Translations under genes and position numbers: made by a program
NCBI GenBank assembly: GCA_002309375.1
Contig: DBXK01000034.1
Coordinates: 2,095 to 24,526, forward strand
Direction of reading: 5' to 3'
Source: Christensenella sp. UBA1214
GTDB taxonomy: Bacteria > Bacillota > Clostridia > Christensenellales > CAG-138
Length of the DNA stretch: 22,432 nt
Shown: positions 14,150 to 21,782 of the stretch, in pieces
Layout: every line of letters begins with the position of its first letter
Numbering within the stretch: the first letter of the stretch is position 1
Notes under the pieces: model-generated
What the model was told of the DNA's origin: nothing
What the model saw: only the letters and a program-made list of their open reading frames with translations
Database searches by the model: none

Positions 14150-15251
14150 TTACGATTTCATTAAAAACGAATGAATAAACGGATCGAGATCGCCGTCCAT
14201 GACCGCCTGGATATTGCCGGTCTCCTCGCCGGTGCGGTGGTCCTTGACCATCGTGTAGGGCTGGAAGACGTAGCTCCTTATCTGGCTGCCCCATTCGATC
14301 TTCTTCATTTCGCCCTTTATATCCGCCATCTGCTCCATGCGCTCGCGCTCCTTGATCTCGACGAGCTTGCCCTTCAGGATGCGCATCGCAACTTCCTTAT
14401 TCTGAAGCTGGCTGCGCTCGTTCTGGCACTGCACGACGATGCCGGTGGGGAAGTGGGTGATGCGGATCGCGGAGCTGACCTTGTTGACGTTCTGGCCGCC
14501 CGCGCCGCCGGAACGGTAGGTGTCGATTCGGATATCCTCGGGCTTGATCTCGACGGAGTTGTCGTCCTCGGTGAGGATCGGCGTAACATCGAGCGAAGCG
14601 AAGGAAGTGTGCCTTCTTCCGGAGGAATCGAAGGGGGAGATGCGGACGAGGCGGTGCACGCCCTTTTCGGCCTTGAGATAGCCGTAGGCGTTCTCGCCGT
14701 CGCATTCGAAGGTGACGGATTTGATGCCCGCTTCATCGCCGTCGAGAAGGTCGAGCTCCTTGACGGTGAAGCCGCTGCGCTCGCAGTAGCGGGTATACAT
14801 GCGGTAGAGCATGCTGACCCAGTCCTGCGCTTCGGTGCCGCCGGCGCCCGCGTGGAGGCTCAGAACGGCGTTCGCGCTGTCGTAGGGCCCGCGGAGCATC
14901 GTCGCGATGCGGAAAGCGTCGGCTTCGCGCACGAATTCGGCGAGCTCCTGCTTCGCTTCCTCGGCGGTCGCTTCGTCGTCCTCCTCCTCGGCCATGTCGA
15001 AGAGGGTCTCGACATCCTCGCCGAGAGCGACGAGCTTGCTGTATTTGTCGAGCTTGCCGTGGATGACCTTTATGCGCTGGTTGACCTTGTTGGCGTTTTC
15101 AACGTCGTTCCAGAAGCCGTCCTCGGCCATCTGAGCTTCAAGCTCCGCTTTTTCTTTCTTCAGCCCCTCGAGGTCAAAGGGATTCACCCGCCTTGTTGAG
15201 GGCTGCAATGGTTGCCGTCAGCTGCTGACGGAATTCATCCAAGAGAACCAT
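14150..15251 (-). CDS. prfB: Peptide chain release factor 2, with programmed +1 frameshift
   Basis: Full-length product is 366 residues, joining 25 codons of frame 0 (ATG at 15251, starting MVLLDEFRQQL, ribosome binding site AAAGGA) to the +1 frame at residue 26 after CTT TGA C. Without the shift, translation ends at an in-frame TGA (15176-15174). RF2 recognises UAA and UGA stop codons. The anticodon-like SPF motif is at residues 205-207 (RISPFDSSG) and the catalytic GGQ at 251-253 (SGGAGGQNVNKV), the positions known for E. coli RF2. An uninterrupted reading from 15208 would lack the true N-terminus. It lies between argS and ybaB, all on minus. The shift autoregulates RF2 levels in other bacteria. 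Confidence 0.96.
15173..15194 (-). promoter_or_regulatory. prfB: prfB programmed +1 frameshift site
   Basis: On minus, CTT TGA C at 15179-15173 is the universal RF2 slippery site. The upstream Shine-Dalgarno-like stretch AAGGCGGGTGA (15194-15184) is imperfect and lies a few bases further from CTT than the tight spacing of E. coli. Confidence 0.92.
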
Positions 15252-15359
15252 TGTCTATTCCTTTCGAAATTTTTATTTTTGATGTTGTTTATGCGTTTTT
15301 TTATCAACCGCCGGGGGCGGTGCTTCGTTCTATTGGCGGAACGCGCGGAGGAAGGAAAA

Positions 15360-17066
15360 CTACATCCTTTCCGGCGCCTCGAGCCCGACGAGGAAGAGGC
15401 CGACGCGGATCGCGGTGCGGGCGGCGTCCGTGAGGGCGAGCCTTGCCGCGCGAACGGCTGCGTCGTCGTCCATGATCCTGTTGTCGTAATAGAATTTATT
15501 GAAGCAGGAGCAGATCTCGATCACCTTCCTCGAAATGAGGTAGGGCTCGTATTTCTCCGCCGCCTGGCGGATCGCTTCGGGCAGGGTGTCGATCGCGCGG
15601 AGCAGAGCGGCGCTCGATTCATCGGAAAGGACCGAATAATCGATCATCGCGATACCTGTGCCGGCGGCTTCCTTCGCTTTGCGGAGAACGGAGCAGGCCC
15701 TCGCGTAGGTATACTGCGCATAGGGGCCGGTCTCGCCCTCGAAATTCAGAGATTTTTCCCAGCTGAAGGTGTAATCCTTGATGCGGTTATTGTAGAGCAC
15801 GCTGAAAACGAGCGCGCCGACGCCGACCTGGCGGGCGACCTCCTCCTTGTTTTCGAGGTTCGGGCTCTTCTCTTCGATGATATGAAGAGTCTTCTCGATC
15901 GCGGTGTTGAGGACGTCCTCGAGATAGATCGCGTTGCCCTTACGCGTGGAGAAGGTCATATCCTCCATGCTGATCATGCCGAAATTGACGTGGACGCAGT
16001 CCTTCGCCCATTCGTAGCCCATCAGCTCCAGCACCTTGAAGAACTGGCGGAAATGGAGGTTCTGCTGATAGGCGACAACGTAGAGCGATTTGTAAAAATC
16101 GTAGGTCTCCTTGCGGTATTTCGCCGCCGCGATATCGCGGGTCGCGTAGATGGTGCTGCCGTCGCTCTTTAAAATTATGCAGGGCGGCATATCGTATTCG
16201 GAAAGATCGACGATGGTCATGCCCTTATCGACCTTCGAAATGCCCTTGTCGGCAAGCTCCTTGATGATCGCCGGCATCTTGTCCTCGTAGAAGGATTCGC
16301 CGTTGTAGCTGTCGAAGGTGATGCCGAGAAGATCGTAGACCTTCGCGACGTCCTTCAGCGTGACCTCCTTGAACCACTGGAACAGCGCCCAATCGGCGGG
16401 CTCGTGCATCTCGATGCGGTGGAACGCGGCGCGCGCCTCGTCGTTGAGCTCCGGATGCTTCTCGGCTTCCTCATGGAACTTGACATAGAGCGCAACGAGC
16501 TCGCGCATCGAATTGCCGTTCTCGATCTTCTCGCGGTCGCCCCAGAGGTTGTAGGCGACGATCATCTTGCCGAACTGGGTGCCCCAGTCGCCGAGGTGGT
16601 TGATGCTGATCGTGTGGAAGCCGAGGTGGTCATAGATGCGCTTGAGCGAATTGCCGAGCACCGTCGTGGTGATATGGTGGATGCCGAAGGGCTTCGCGAT
16701 GTTGATAGAGGAATACTCGACGCAGACGTTGCGGCCCGCGCCTTCATCCGAGGAGCCGTATTTGTCACCCTCGCGGAGGACGCGGGAAATTACGCTCCGC
16801 GCGAAGGCGGATTTGTCGGTGAAGAAATTGAGATAGCCGCCGACGGCCTCGATGCGGGAAAAACCTTCGACCTCGCCGAGCTTTTCTTTGAGCTCCGCGG
16901 CGATGGCGGGGGGCGCCTTGCGGAAGGTCTTCGCGAGCTTGAAGCAGGGGAGGGCAAGATCGCCGATCTCCGGATTCGGGGGCGTTTCGATCATGCCGCC
17001 GAGCTGATCTTCATCAAGACCGCTTGCCGCGGAAAGGGCGGAGCAAAGGATCGCTTTGAAATCCAT
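15360..17066 (-). CDS. argS: Arginyl-tRNA synthetase
   Basis: 568 residues, class I synthetase charging tRNA-Arg in the cytoplasm. The N-terminal additive domain (about 3-95) recognises the tRNA D-loop: PNPEIGDLALPCFKLAKTFRKAP, then GGYLNFF. The catalytic domain has SINIAKPFGIHHITTT at the HIGH region, NHLGDWGTQFGKMI, TIYATRDIAAAKYR and the KMSKS-equivalent FSTRKGNAIYLEDV. The C-terminal DALR-type anticodon-binding helical domain includes GPYAQYTYARACSVLRKA. The HIGH motif reads GIHH at 128-131 instead of HIGH, an oddity worth checking. The start is set by AAGGAGG 8 nt before the ATG at 17066; the promoter faces that of the sortase gene. Confidence 0.96.
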   Translation of the reverse strand: MDFKAILCSALSAASGLDEDQLGGMIETPPNPEIGDLALPCFKLAKTFRKAPPAIAAELKEKLGEVEGFSRIEAVGGYLNFFTDKSAFARSVISRVLREGDKYGSSDEGAGRNVCVEYSSINIAKPFGIHHITTTVLGNSLKRIYDHLGFHTISINHLGDWGTQFGKMIVAYNLWGDREKIENGNSMRELVALYVKFHEEAEKHPELNDEARAAFHRIEMHEPADWALFQWFKEVTLKDVAKVYDLLGITFDSYNGESFYEDKMPAIIKELADKGISKVDKGMTIVDLSEYDMPPCIILKSDGSTIYATRDIAAAKYRKETYDFYKSLYVVAYQQNLHFRQFFKVLELMGYEWAKDCVHVNFGMISMEDMTFSTRKGNAIYLEDVLNTAIEKTLHIIEEKSPNLENKEEVARQVGVGALVFSVLYNNRIKDYTFSWEKSLNFEGETGPYAQYTYARACSVLRKAKEAAGTGIAMIDYSVLSDESSAALLRAIDTLPEAIRQAAEKYEPYLISRKVIEICSCFNKFYYDNRIMDDDAAVRAARLALTDAARTAIRVGLFLVGLEAPERM

Positions 17067-17166
17067 ATTCGAACCTCCTTGAGAGAGTGAAAAAACAGTT
17101 TGCCGTTCCGAACCGGCCCTTCGCCGGGAGAACGGGCGGAAAGCGGCGCACCGCTCACCGCATTTT

Positions 17167-17195
17167 ATTATATCACAAAAAATTTGACTGCACAA
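17167..17195 (-). promoter_or_regulatory. Promoter of argS
   Basis: On minus: TTGTGC (17195-17190), 17-nt spacer, TATAAT (17172-17167) with TGA in front. The weak -35 is offset by the extended -10. No T-box specifier or anti-terminator motif is seen between it and argS. Confidence 0.7.
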
Positions 17196-17224
17196 TTGCC
17201 AAATCGATTTTTATCTGATATAAT
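17196..17224 (+). promoter_or_regulatory. Promoter of sortase gene
   Basis: TTGCCA at 17196-17201, 17-nt spacer, TATAAT at 17219-17224 with TGA in front (TGATATAAT). Its -35 directly abuts the -35 of the argS promoter on the other strand. Confidence 0.78.
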
Positions 17225-17318
17225 GTGTATTTGAATGGGTCGGTATGGCTTCCGGCCCGAAGGGGACCGAAAAAACGGTCCGATCTGAACAAAACGAAGG
17301 GAAACCGCGCCGAACGCA

Positions 17319-18305
17319 ATGGCAAAAACAAAGAAAACATATTCTCCCGCGGAAAGGAAGCGCAGGCGGCGCAGGCACAATGCGATCGTCTATACGATCG
17401 CGATCCTGCTCGCCCTGGCCGGAACAATCATCATTGTCAGCGACCAGACGCTGTTCTTCCCGCGGCTTTGGGAAAGCTTCTCGAGCTGCGTCGGGATCAG
17501 CAAGGAAACGAAGCCCACGCCCGCACCGGATGAACAGAGCGCCGGCTTTGCCTGGGTGACGGCCGATCCGGGCGACACGACGACGCACTGGGATATCCAT
17601 ATCGAGGGCTACACCCATGATCCGGACGGGAATACCAACCCCTATGAGGTCTATGAGACCCTTCCGCCGGGCGTGACGCCCGACCCGAACGCGACGCCGA
17701 GGCCGACGCGGCCCCCGTCGAGCACCAATCCCCGCCCCGTTGAGCCTTCGAGCCCCTACGCGCCGAAGAACGTTTATTTCCTCGACAGATACACCGCCGC
17801 TTCGATCACCGACACGACCTGCCCCGTCGACCCGGTCGGCTATAACAGCCACGGCCAGATGGACACCGTCCATTCCGCCTTCCGCGCCGGCTGGTTCATG
17901 TACGGCGGCGACCCCGTCCACGGCGGCAACACGCTGATCGCCGGCCATAACCGCTACAGCGGCAGGAAGGGCTGGTTCTCGCTGATCCAGGAGGGGAAGA
18001 TCCAGCCCGGCGACGTCGTTGTCGTTGAGCTGAACAGCGGCGACTACACCTATTTCATGGTCGATTCCGTCACGACGTATGAATATGACGCCGTGCCCGA
18101 CGAGGTCATGAACACCGGCGGCCGCCCGAGGCTGACCCTCATCACCTGCCTCGGCGATTACAGCAGCGTTATCCATACTTCAAGGCACCGCGTGATCGCA
18201 GTCTGCTACCCCGTTTACCTCAATGAAAACGGAAACGGCGCGGCGACGGCGGCGCCGACCGACCCGCCGCCCGTGACGCAGAATCCCTCGACGGGCCGCG
18301 AGTGA
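17319..18305 (+). CDS. Sortase family transpeptidase
   Basis: 328 residues. A very basic N-terminus (ERKRRRRRH) and one membrane helix (about 22-42) anchor it, with the catalytic part outside. A Pro/Thr-rich linker (about 60-155, including TPDPNATPRPTRPP) precedes the sortase beta-barrel (about 160-310). Catalytic residues are visible: H210 in AGHNRYSG, C277 in TLITCLGD, and R289 or R291 in TSRHR. Sortases cut a sorting signal (LPxTG-like) and attach the protein to the cell wall or to pilin subunits. No sorting-signal substrate or pilin is encoded nearby, so it is more likely a housekeeping-type or class D/E-like enzyme; the class is not certain. The ATG has only a weak site (GAAGGGAAA about 20 nt upstream). 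It has its own promoter, divergent from argS. Confidence 0.88.
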   Translation: MAKTKKTYSPAERKRRRRRHNAIVYTIAILLALAGTIIIVSDQTLFFPRLWESFSSCVGISKETKPTPAPDEQSAGFAWVTADPGDTTTHWDIHIEGYTHDPDGNTNPYEVYETLPPGVTPDPNATPRPTRPPSSTNPRPVEPSSPYAPKNVYFLDRYTAASITDTTCPVDPVGYNSHGQMDTVHSAFRAGWFMYGGDPVHGGNTLIAGHNRYSGRKGWFSLIQEGKIQPGDVVVVELNSGDYTYFMVDSVTTYEYDAVPDEVMNTGGRPRLTLITCLGDYSSVIHTSRHRVIAVCYPVYLNENGNGAATAAPTDPPPVTQNPSTGRE

Positions 18306-18388
18306 GGCTGAAAGCAGTAAACCGTCCGCCCCTCCGGGGCCGGCAAACAATATCAACATTCTTTTGAATTTCTACAAAGGAGGCAGTT

Positions 18389-19135
18389 ATGTCCGGACAT
18401 TCCAAATGGGCAAACATCAAGAACAAGAAAGAAAAGACCGATAATCAGCGCGGCAAGATCTTCACCAAGATCGGCCGTGAGATCGCGATCGCCGTCAAAG
18501 AGGGCGGCAGCGACCCCATCAACAACAGTAAGCTCCGCGACGTCATCGCCAAGGCGAAGGCCGCGAACATGCCCAACGACAACATCACCCGCTCCATCAA
18601 GAAGGCGGCGGGCGAGCTCGGCTCCATCAACTACGAGAGCGGCAGCTACGAGGGCTACGGTCCCGGCGGCGTCGCGGTCATCGTCGAGGTCCTGACCGAC
18701 AACCGCAACCGCACCGCTGCGGAGATCCGCCATCTTTTCGATAAATACGGCAACGGCATGGGCAACTCCGGCTGCGTGAGCTGGATGTTCGACCGCAAGG
18801 GCCATATCGTGGTCGAGCGCAGCGCTTCGATCGACGAGGATGAGCTGATGATGCAGGCGCTCGACGTCGGCGCGGAGGATTTCCTCGCGCAGGACGACTG
18901 CTTCGAGATCTTCACCGCTCCGAACGATTTCTCCGCCGTGCGCGAGGCGCTCGAAGGCGCGGGCTACAGCTTCCTTTCCGCCGAAACGGAGATGATCCCC
19001 TCCAACACCGTCGATGTTTCCGACCCCGAGATGGCCGAAAAGATCGAGCGCATGCTCGAGATGTTCGACGACAACGACGACGTTCAGGAAGTTTTCCACA
19101 ACGCTGTTCTCCCGGAGACCGAGGAAGAGGAATAA
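18389..19135 (+). CDS. yebC: YebC/PmpR family DNA-binding / translation-linked regulator
   Basis: 248 residues, the family norm. It begins MSGHSKWANIKNKKEKTDNQRGKIFTKIGREI, the invariant start of YebC/PmpR/TACO1 proteins. It continues with NMPNDNITRSIKKAAGE, YEGYGPGGVAVIVEVLTDNRNRTAAEIRH and the conserved GNMG-like turn GNGMGNSGCVSWMFDRKGHI. Family members were described as transcription regulators; some studies link them to relief of ribosome stalling at proline-rich stretches. The start is set by AAAGGAGG. Upstream are the sortase gene and a small GC hairpin; downstream 75 bp without a clear terminator lead to the NYN gene, so these may be one unit. Confidence 0.95.
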   Translation: MSGHSKWANIKNKKEKTDNQRGKIFTKIGREIAIAVKEGGSDPINNSKLRDVIAKAKAANMPNDNITRSIKKAAGELGSINYESGSYEGYGPGGVAVIVEVLTDNRNRTAAEIRHLFDKYGNGMGNSGCVSWMFDRKGHIVVERSASIDEDELMMQALDVGAEDFLAQDDCFEIFTAPNDFSAVREALEGAGYSFLSAETEMIPSNTVDVSDPEMAEKIERMLEMFDDNDDVQEVFHNAVLPETEEEE

Positions 19136-19210
19136 CGGACGATCGGGTGCGCCGCGGCGCCTTTTGAGGGCTGCGGCGCCGGATCCCGCCGCGGATAGGA
19201 GAATTACGCT

Positions 19211-19984
19211 TTGCTGAATCTTTTTAAAGCTCGCAACAACAAAAATAAAGCTTTGGTCTTCGTTGATTACGAGTACTGGTTTTATTCCTACAAAAACAAA
19301 TACGGGATAAGGCCGAACGTAACGGCATGGCGTCAGGAACTTGAAAAGCGTTTTCAGATCGTCGACATTATGATCTTTGCCGATTTCAACTCCCCGAGCA
19401 TCGGCGAGGAACTGATCCATCTTCGCACGATAACGAACACGATAATCGAAACGGGCACCGCAACGCAGGTCCGCAAAAAGGATATGACGGACTTCGTGAT
19501 GCTGGATTATATCTACCAGAGCGTTCCGGACAGGCGCGACGTCGGGACATATGTGATCTTCACCGGCGACGGCCATTTTCAGTCCGTAGTCAAATATCTT
19601 GCCCAGAAATGCAATAAAAACGTGGTCGTATACGGCGTTGAATCGACCTTCAGCAACAGGCTGAAGGCTGTTTCCGGGAGCGTTGTGCTGCTCCCGACGA
19701 AGCAGGAGATGGACGATTGCTATACCAAAATGATCCTCACGAGCTTCGCGCGGCTCAATAACAAGCGCAGCGCGACGCCGACCTTCTGGGGAACGGTGGA
19801 ATCGGTCGCAAAGTTCAATAATGTACCCGAAGACGCGATCAAGCAGACGCTGCTGAAGCTGATCGCCAACGACTATATCGCCCAGCGCGAACTGCGCCTC
19901 AAGGGCGACAAGCAGGTCCGCATCGTCGTTCCCGATTGGGATAAGCTCCGCAGGGACGGCGTTTACGACCTCAAGAGCAACTGA
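19211..19984 (+). CDS. NYN-domain (PIN-like) putative ribonuclease with C-terminal winged helix
   Basis: 257 residues. The TTG at 19211 is chosen as start: AGGAG lies 9 nt upstream and no ATG precedes the first domain strand. Residues about 12-165 form a NYN/LabA-like domain, ALVFVDYEYWF (D19), then MTDFVMLDYIYQ (D94, D99) and VIFTGDGHFQSVVKYL (D120). NYN enzymes are metal-dependent RNases related to PIN domains. The usual GDxDF acidic motif reads GDGHF here, so one expected ligand is His122, and the first Asn of the DxxN motif is absent. The C-terminal part (about 185-250, WGTVESVAKFNNVPEDAIKQTLLKLI) looks like a winged helix. It is followed by a strong terminator. Activity is unproven. Confidence 0.85.
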   Translation: MLNLFKARNNKNKALVFVDYEYWFYSYKNKYGIRPNVTAWRQELEKRFQIVDIMIFADFNSPSIGEELIHLRTITNTIIETGTATQVRKKDMTDFVMLDYIYQSVPDRRDVGTYVIFTGDGHFQSVVKYLAQKCNKNVVVYGVESTFSNRLKAVSGSVVLLPTKQEMDDCYTKMILTSFARLNNKRSATPTFWGTVESVAKFNNVPEDAIKQTLLKLIANDYIAQRELRLKGDKQVRIVVPDWDKLRRDGVYDLKSN

Positions 19985-20004
19985 ACCGGCGCCGAAAGGC
20001 TTTG

Positions 20005-20031
20005 CGGCAGGGCTTCGTCCCTGCCGTTTTT
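20005..20031 (+). terminator. Rho-independent terminator
   Basis: CGGCAGGG and CCCTGCCG form a perfect 8-bp stem around CTTCGT, followed by TTTTT. Ends the yebC/NYN unit. Confidence 0.92.
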
Positions 20032-20077
20032 CTTATTCCGCGCCGCGCCTTTTCTATCATATAATCCTTGCAAAGCC

Positions 20078-20106
20078 TTGACTATCCACCGCCTTGGAAT
20101 TATAAT
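20078..20106 (+). promoter_or_regulatory. Promoter of hut operon
   Basis: TTGACT at 20078-20083, 17-nt spacer, TATAAT at 20101-20106. A second TATAAT at 20060-20065 lacks a good -35. A small hairpin GCGGC-GCAAA-GCCGC follows at 20122-20136 in the leader. Confidence 0.8.
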
Positions 20107-20165
20107 TAAGTTTGGATGTTTGCGGCGCAAAGCCGCCCAGAATCGACAAAGGAGATCGAAAAATA

Positions 20166-21689
20166 ATGGTAACCATTAACGGAATGAGTCTGACCGTTGA
20201 GCAAGTCGCAGCGGTCGCGCGAAAGAACGAAAAAGTCCGTATTTCCGCCGAGGCGAAGAAGGCCGTCAACAAGGCCCGCGCCTATGTCGAAAAGAAGCTC
20301 GAAGAGCAGGCCGTCGTCTACGGCCTCACCACCGGCTTCGGCAAGTTTTCCGATAAATACATTCCTCTGGACGAGACAGCGCAGCTCCAGCGGAACCTGA
20401 TCATTTCGCATTCCTGCGGCATGGGCAGCCCCCTCCCGACCGAATGCGTCCGCGCCGCGATGCTGCTTCGCTGCAACGCGCTCTGCAGGGGCAATTCCGG
20501 CATCCGCATTTCCACGATCGAGACCCTTCTCGCGATGCTGAACGCCGGCGTTCACCCGATCGTTCCCGAAAAGGGCTCCCTCGGCGCCAGCGGCGACCTT
20601 GCGCCCCTTTCGCATATCGTGCTCGTCATGCTCGGCGAGGGCAGGGCGGAATACATGGGCGAGATCATGAGCGGCAAAGAAGCGATGGAGAAGGCCGGCA
20701 TCCCGACCGTCGAGCTCGCCGCGAAGGAGGGCCTTGCGCTGATCAACGGCACCCAGATCATGACCGCCGTCGGCTGCCTTGCCGTCTACGACGCCGTGCA
20801 GCTCACGAAGACCGCCGATATCGCCTGCGCGATGACCGCGGAAGCGCTGCTCGGCATCAAGAAGGCCTATGATCCGAAGGTCCACGCCGTCCGCGGCCAC
20901 AAGGGCCAGATGGACTGCGCCGCCAACCTTCTGAAGCTCCTCGAGGGCAGCGGCCTTGCGCACGACGTGATCCCCGGCAAGGTCCAGGACGCCTACGCGC
21001 TGCGCTGCACGCCCCAGATCCACGGCGCGAGCCGCGACGCGATCAAATACGTCTACGACGCCGTGACCCGCGAGATCAACGCCGTGACCGATAACCCGAT
21101 CATCTTCCCCGATGACGACGAAGCGATCTCCGGCGGCAACTTCCACGGCCAGCCGATGGCGCTTGCCTTCGATTTCCTCGGCATCGCCCTTGCGGAATTC
21201 GCGAATGTTTCCGAGCGCCGCATCGAGCGCCTCGTCAACCCCGCGCTGAGCTTCGGCCTGCCCGCGTTCCTCAGTGAAAACGGCGGCCTCAACTCCGGCT
21301 TCATGATCACCCAGTATTCAGCGGCGAGCATGGTTTCGGAAAACAAGGTCTGGGCGCATCCGGCGAGTGTCGATTCGATCCCTTCCTCCGCGAATCAGGA
21401 GGACCACGTCAGCATGGGCACCATCGCCGCGAGGAAGGCGAGGATGATCCTCGACAACGCGCAGAAGGTCATCGGCATCGAGCTGTTCGCCGCGAGCCAG
21501 GGCCTGTACCTGCGCGGGGACAAGAAAATGGCTCCCGCAACGAAGGCCGTCTATAAGCGGATCCGCAAGAGCGTCGACCCGATCCATGACGACGTCGTGA
21601 TGTACGAGCAGATGAACAAATTCGACGAGATGGTCAAGAGCGGCGAACTGAACACGATCGCCGAGAAGATCACGGGCGAACTCAACTGA
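20166..21689 (+). CDS. hutH: Histidine ammonia-lyase
   Basis: 507 residues, standard length. Catalyses L-histidine to trans-urocanate plus ammonia, the first step of histidine degradation, in the cytoplasm. The Ala-Ser-Gly triad that cyclises to the MIO cofactor is at 141-143 within GSLGASGDLAPLSH; the catalytic Tyr52 is in VYGLTTGFGKFSD. TDNPIIF, GGNFHGQPMA, and NQEDHVSMG near the C-terminus are further signature blocks of the HAL/PAL family. Specificity for His is supported by the urocanase gene directly downstream. The start at 20166 has AAAGGAG 11 nt upstream; a longer frame from 20112 lies in the leader. It has a good promoter. The next gene begins 93 bp after its stop. Confidence 0.97.
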   Translation: MVTINGMSLTVEQVAAVARKNEKVRISAEAKKAVNKARAYVEKKLEEQAVVYGLTTGFGKFSDKYIPLDETAQLQRNLIISHSCGMGSPLPTECVRAAMLLRCNALCRGNSGIRISTIETLLAMLNAGVHPIVPEKGSLGASGDLAPLSHIVLVMLGEGRAEYMGEIMSGKEAMEKAGIPTVELAAKEGLALINGTQIMTAVGCLAVYDAVQLTKTADIACAMTAEALLGIKKAYDPKVHAVRGHKGQMDCAANLLKLLEGSGLAHDVIPGKVQDAYALRCTPQIHGASRDAIKYVYDAVTREINAVTDNPIIFPDDDEAISGGNFHGQPMALAFDFLGIALAEFANVSERRIERLVNPALSFGLPAFLSENGGLNSGFMITQYSAASMVSENKVWAHPASVDSIPSSANQEDHVSMGTIAARKARMILDNAQKVIGIELFAASQGLYLRGDKKMAPATKAVYKRIRKSVDPIHDDVVMYEQMNKFDEMVKSGELNTIAEKITGELN

Positions 21690-21696
21690 GAAACCG

Positions 21697-21738
21697 AAAG
21701 GGGACGGGCCGCACGGAACGGTCCGCGCCCCTTTAGTT
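21697..21738 (+). terminator. Intercistronic hairpin between hutH and hutU
   Basis: AAAGGGG at 21697-21703 and CCCCTTT at 21728-21734 form a 7-bp stem closing an interrupted inner GC stem, followed by TAGTTAAATTTT. It could act as a partial terminator or RNA-stability element. A TATAAT at 21745-21750 follows but has no good -35. Confidence 0.55.
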
Positions 21739-21782
21739 AAATTTTATAATAATTGCTTCGATTTTTTACGGAGGTGAAACAC

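Noticed and set aside
14171..15199. 342-residue plus-strand open frame over prfB
   Set aside because: Antisense shadow of prfB with low-complexity hydrophobic/acidic composition.
17067..17166. T-box riboswitch upstream of argS
   Set aside because: The leader is about 100 nt and lacks the conserved T-box sequence and a terminator/antiterminator pair.
18353..19576. 407-residue minus-strand open frame over yebC and the NYN gene
   Set aside because: Antisense shadow; spans two real genes and the gap between them.
20106..21146. 346-residue minus-strand open frame over hutH
   Set aside because: Antisense shadow of hutH.
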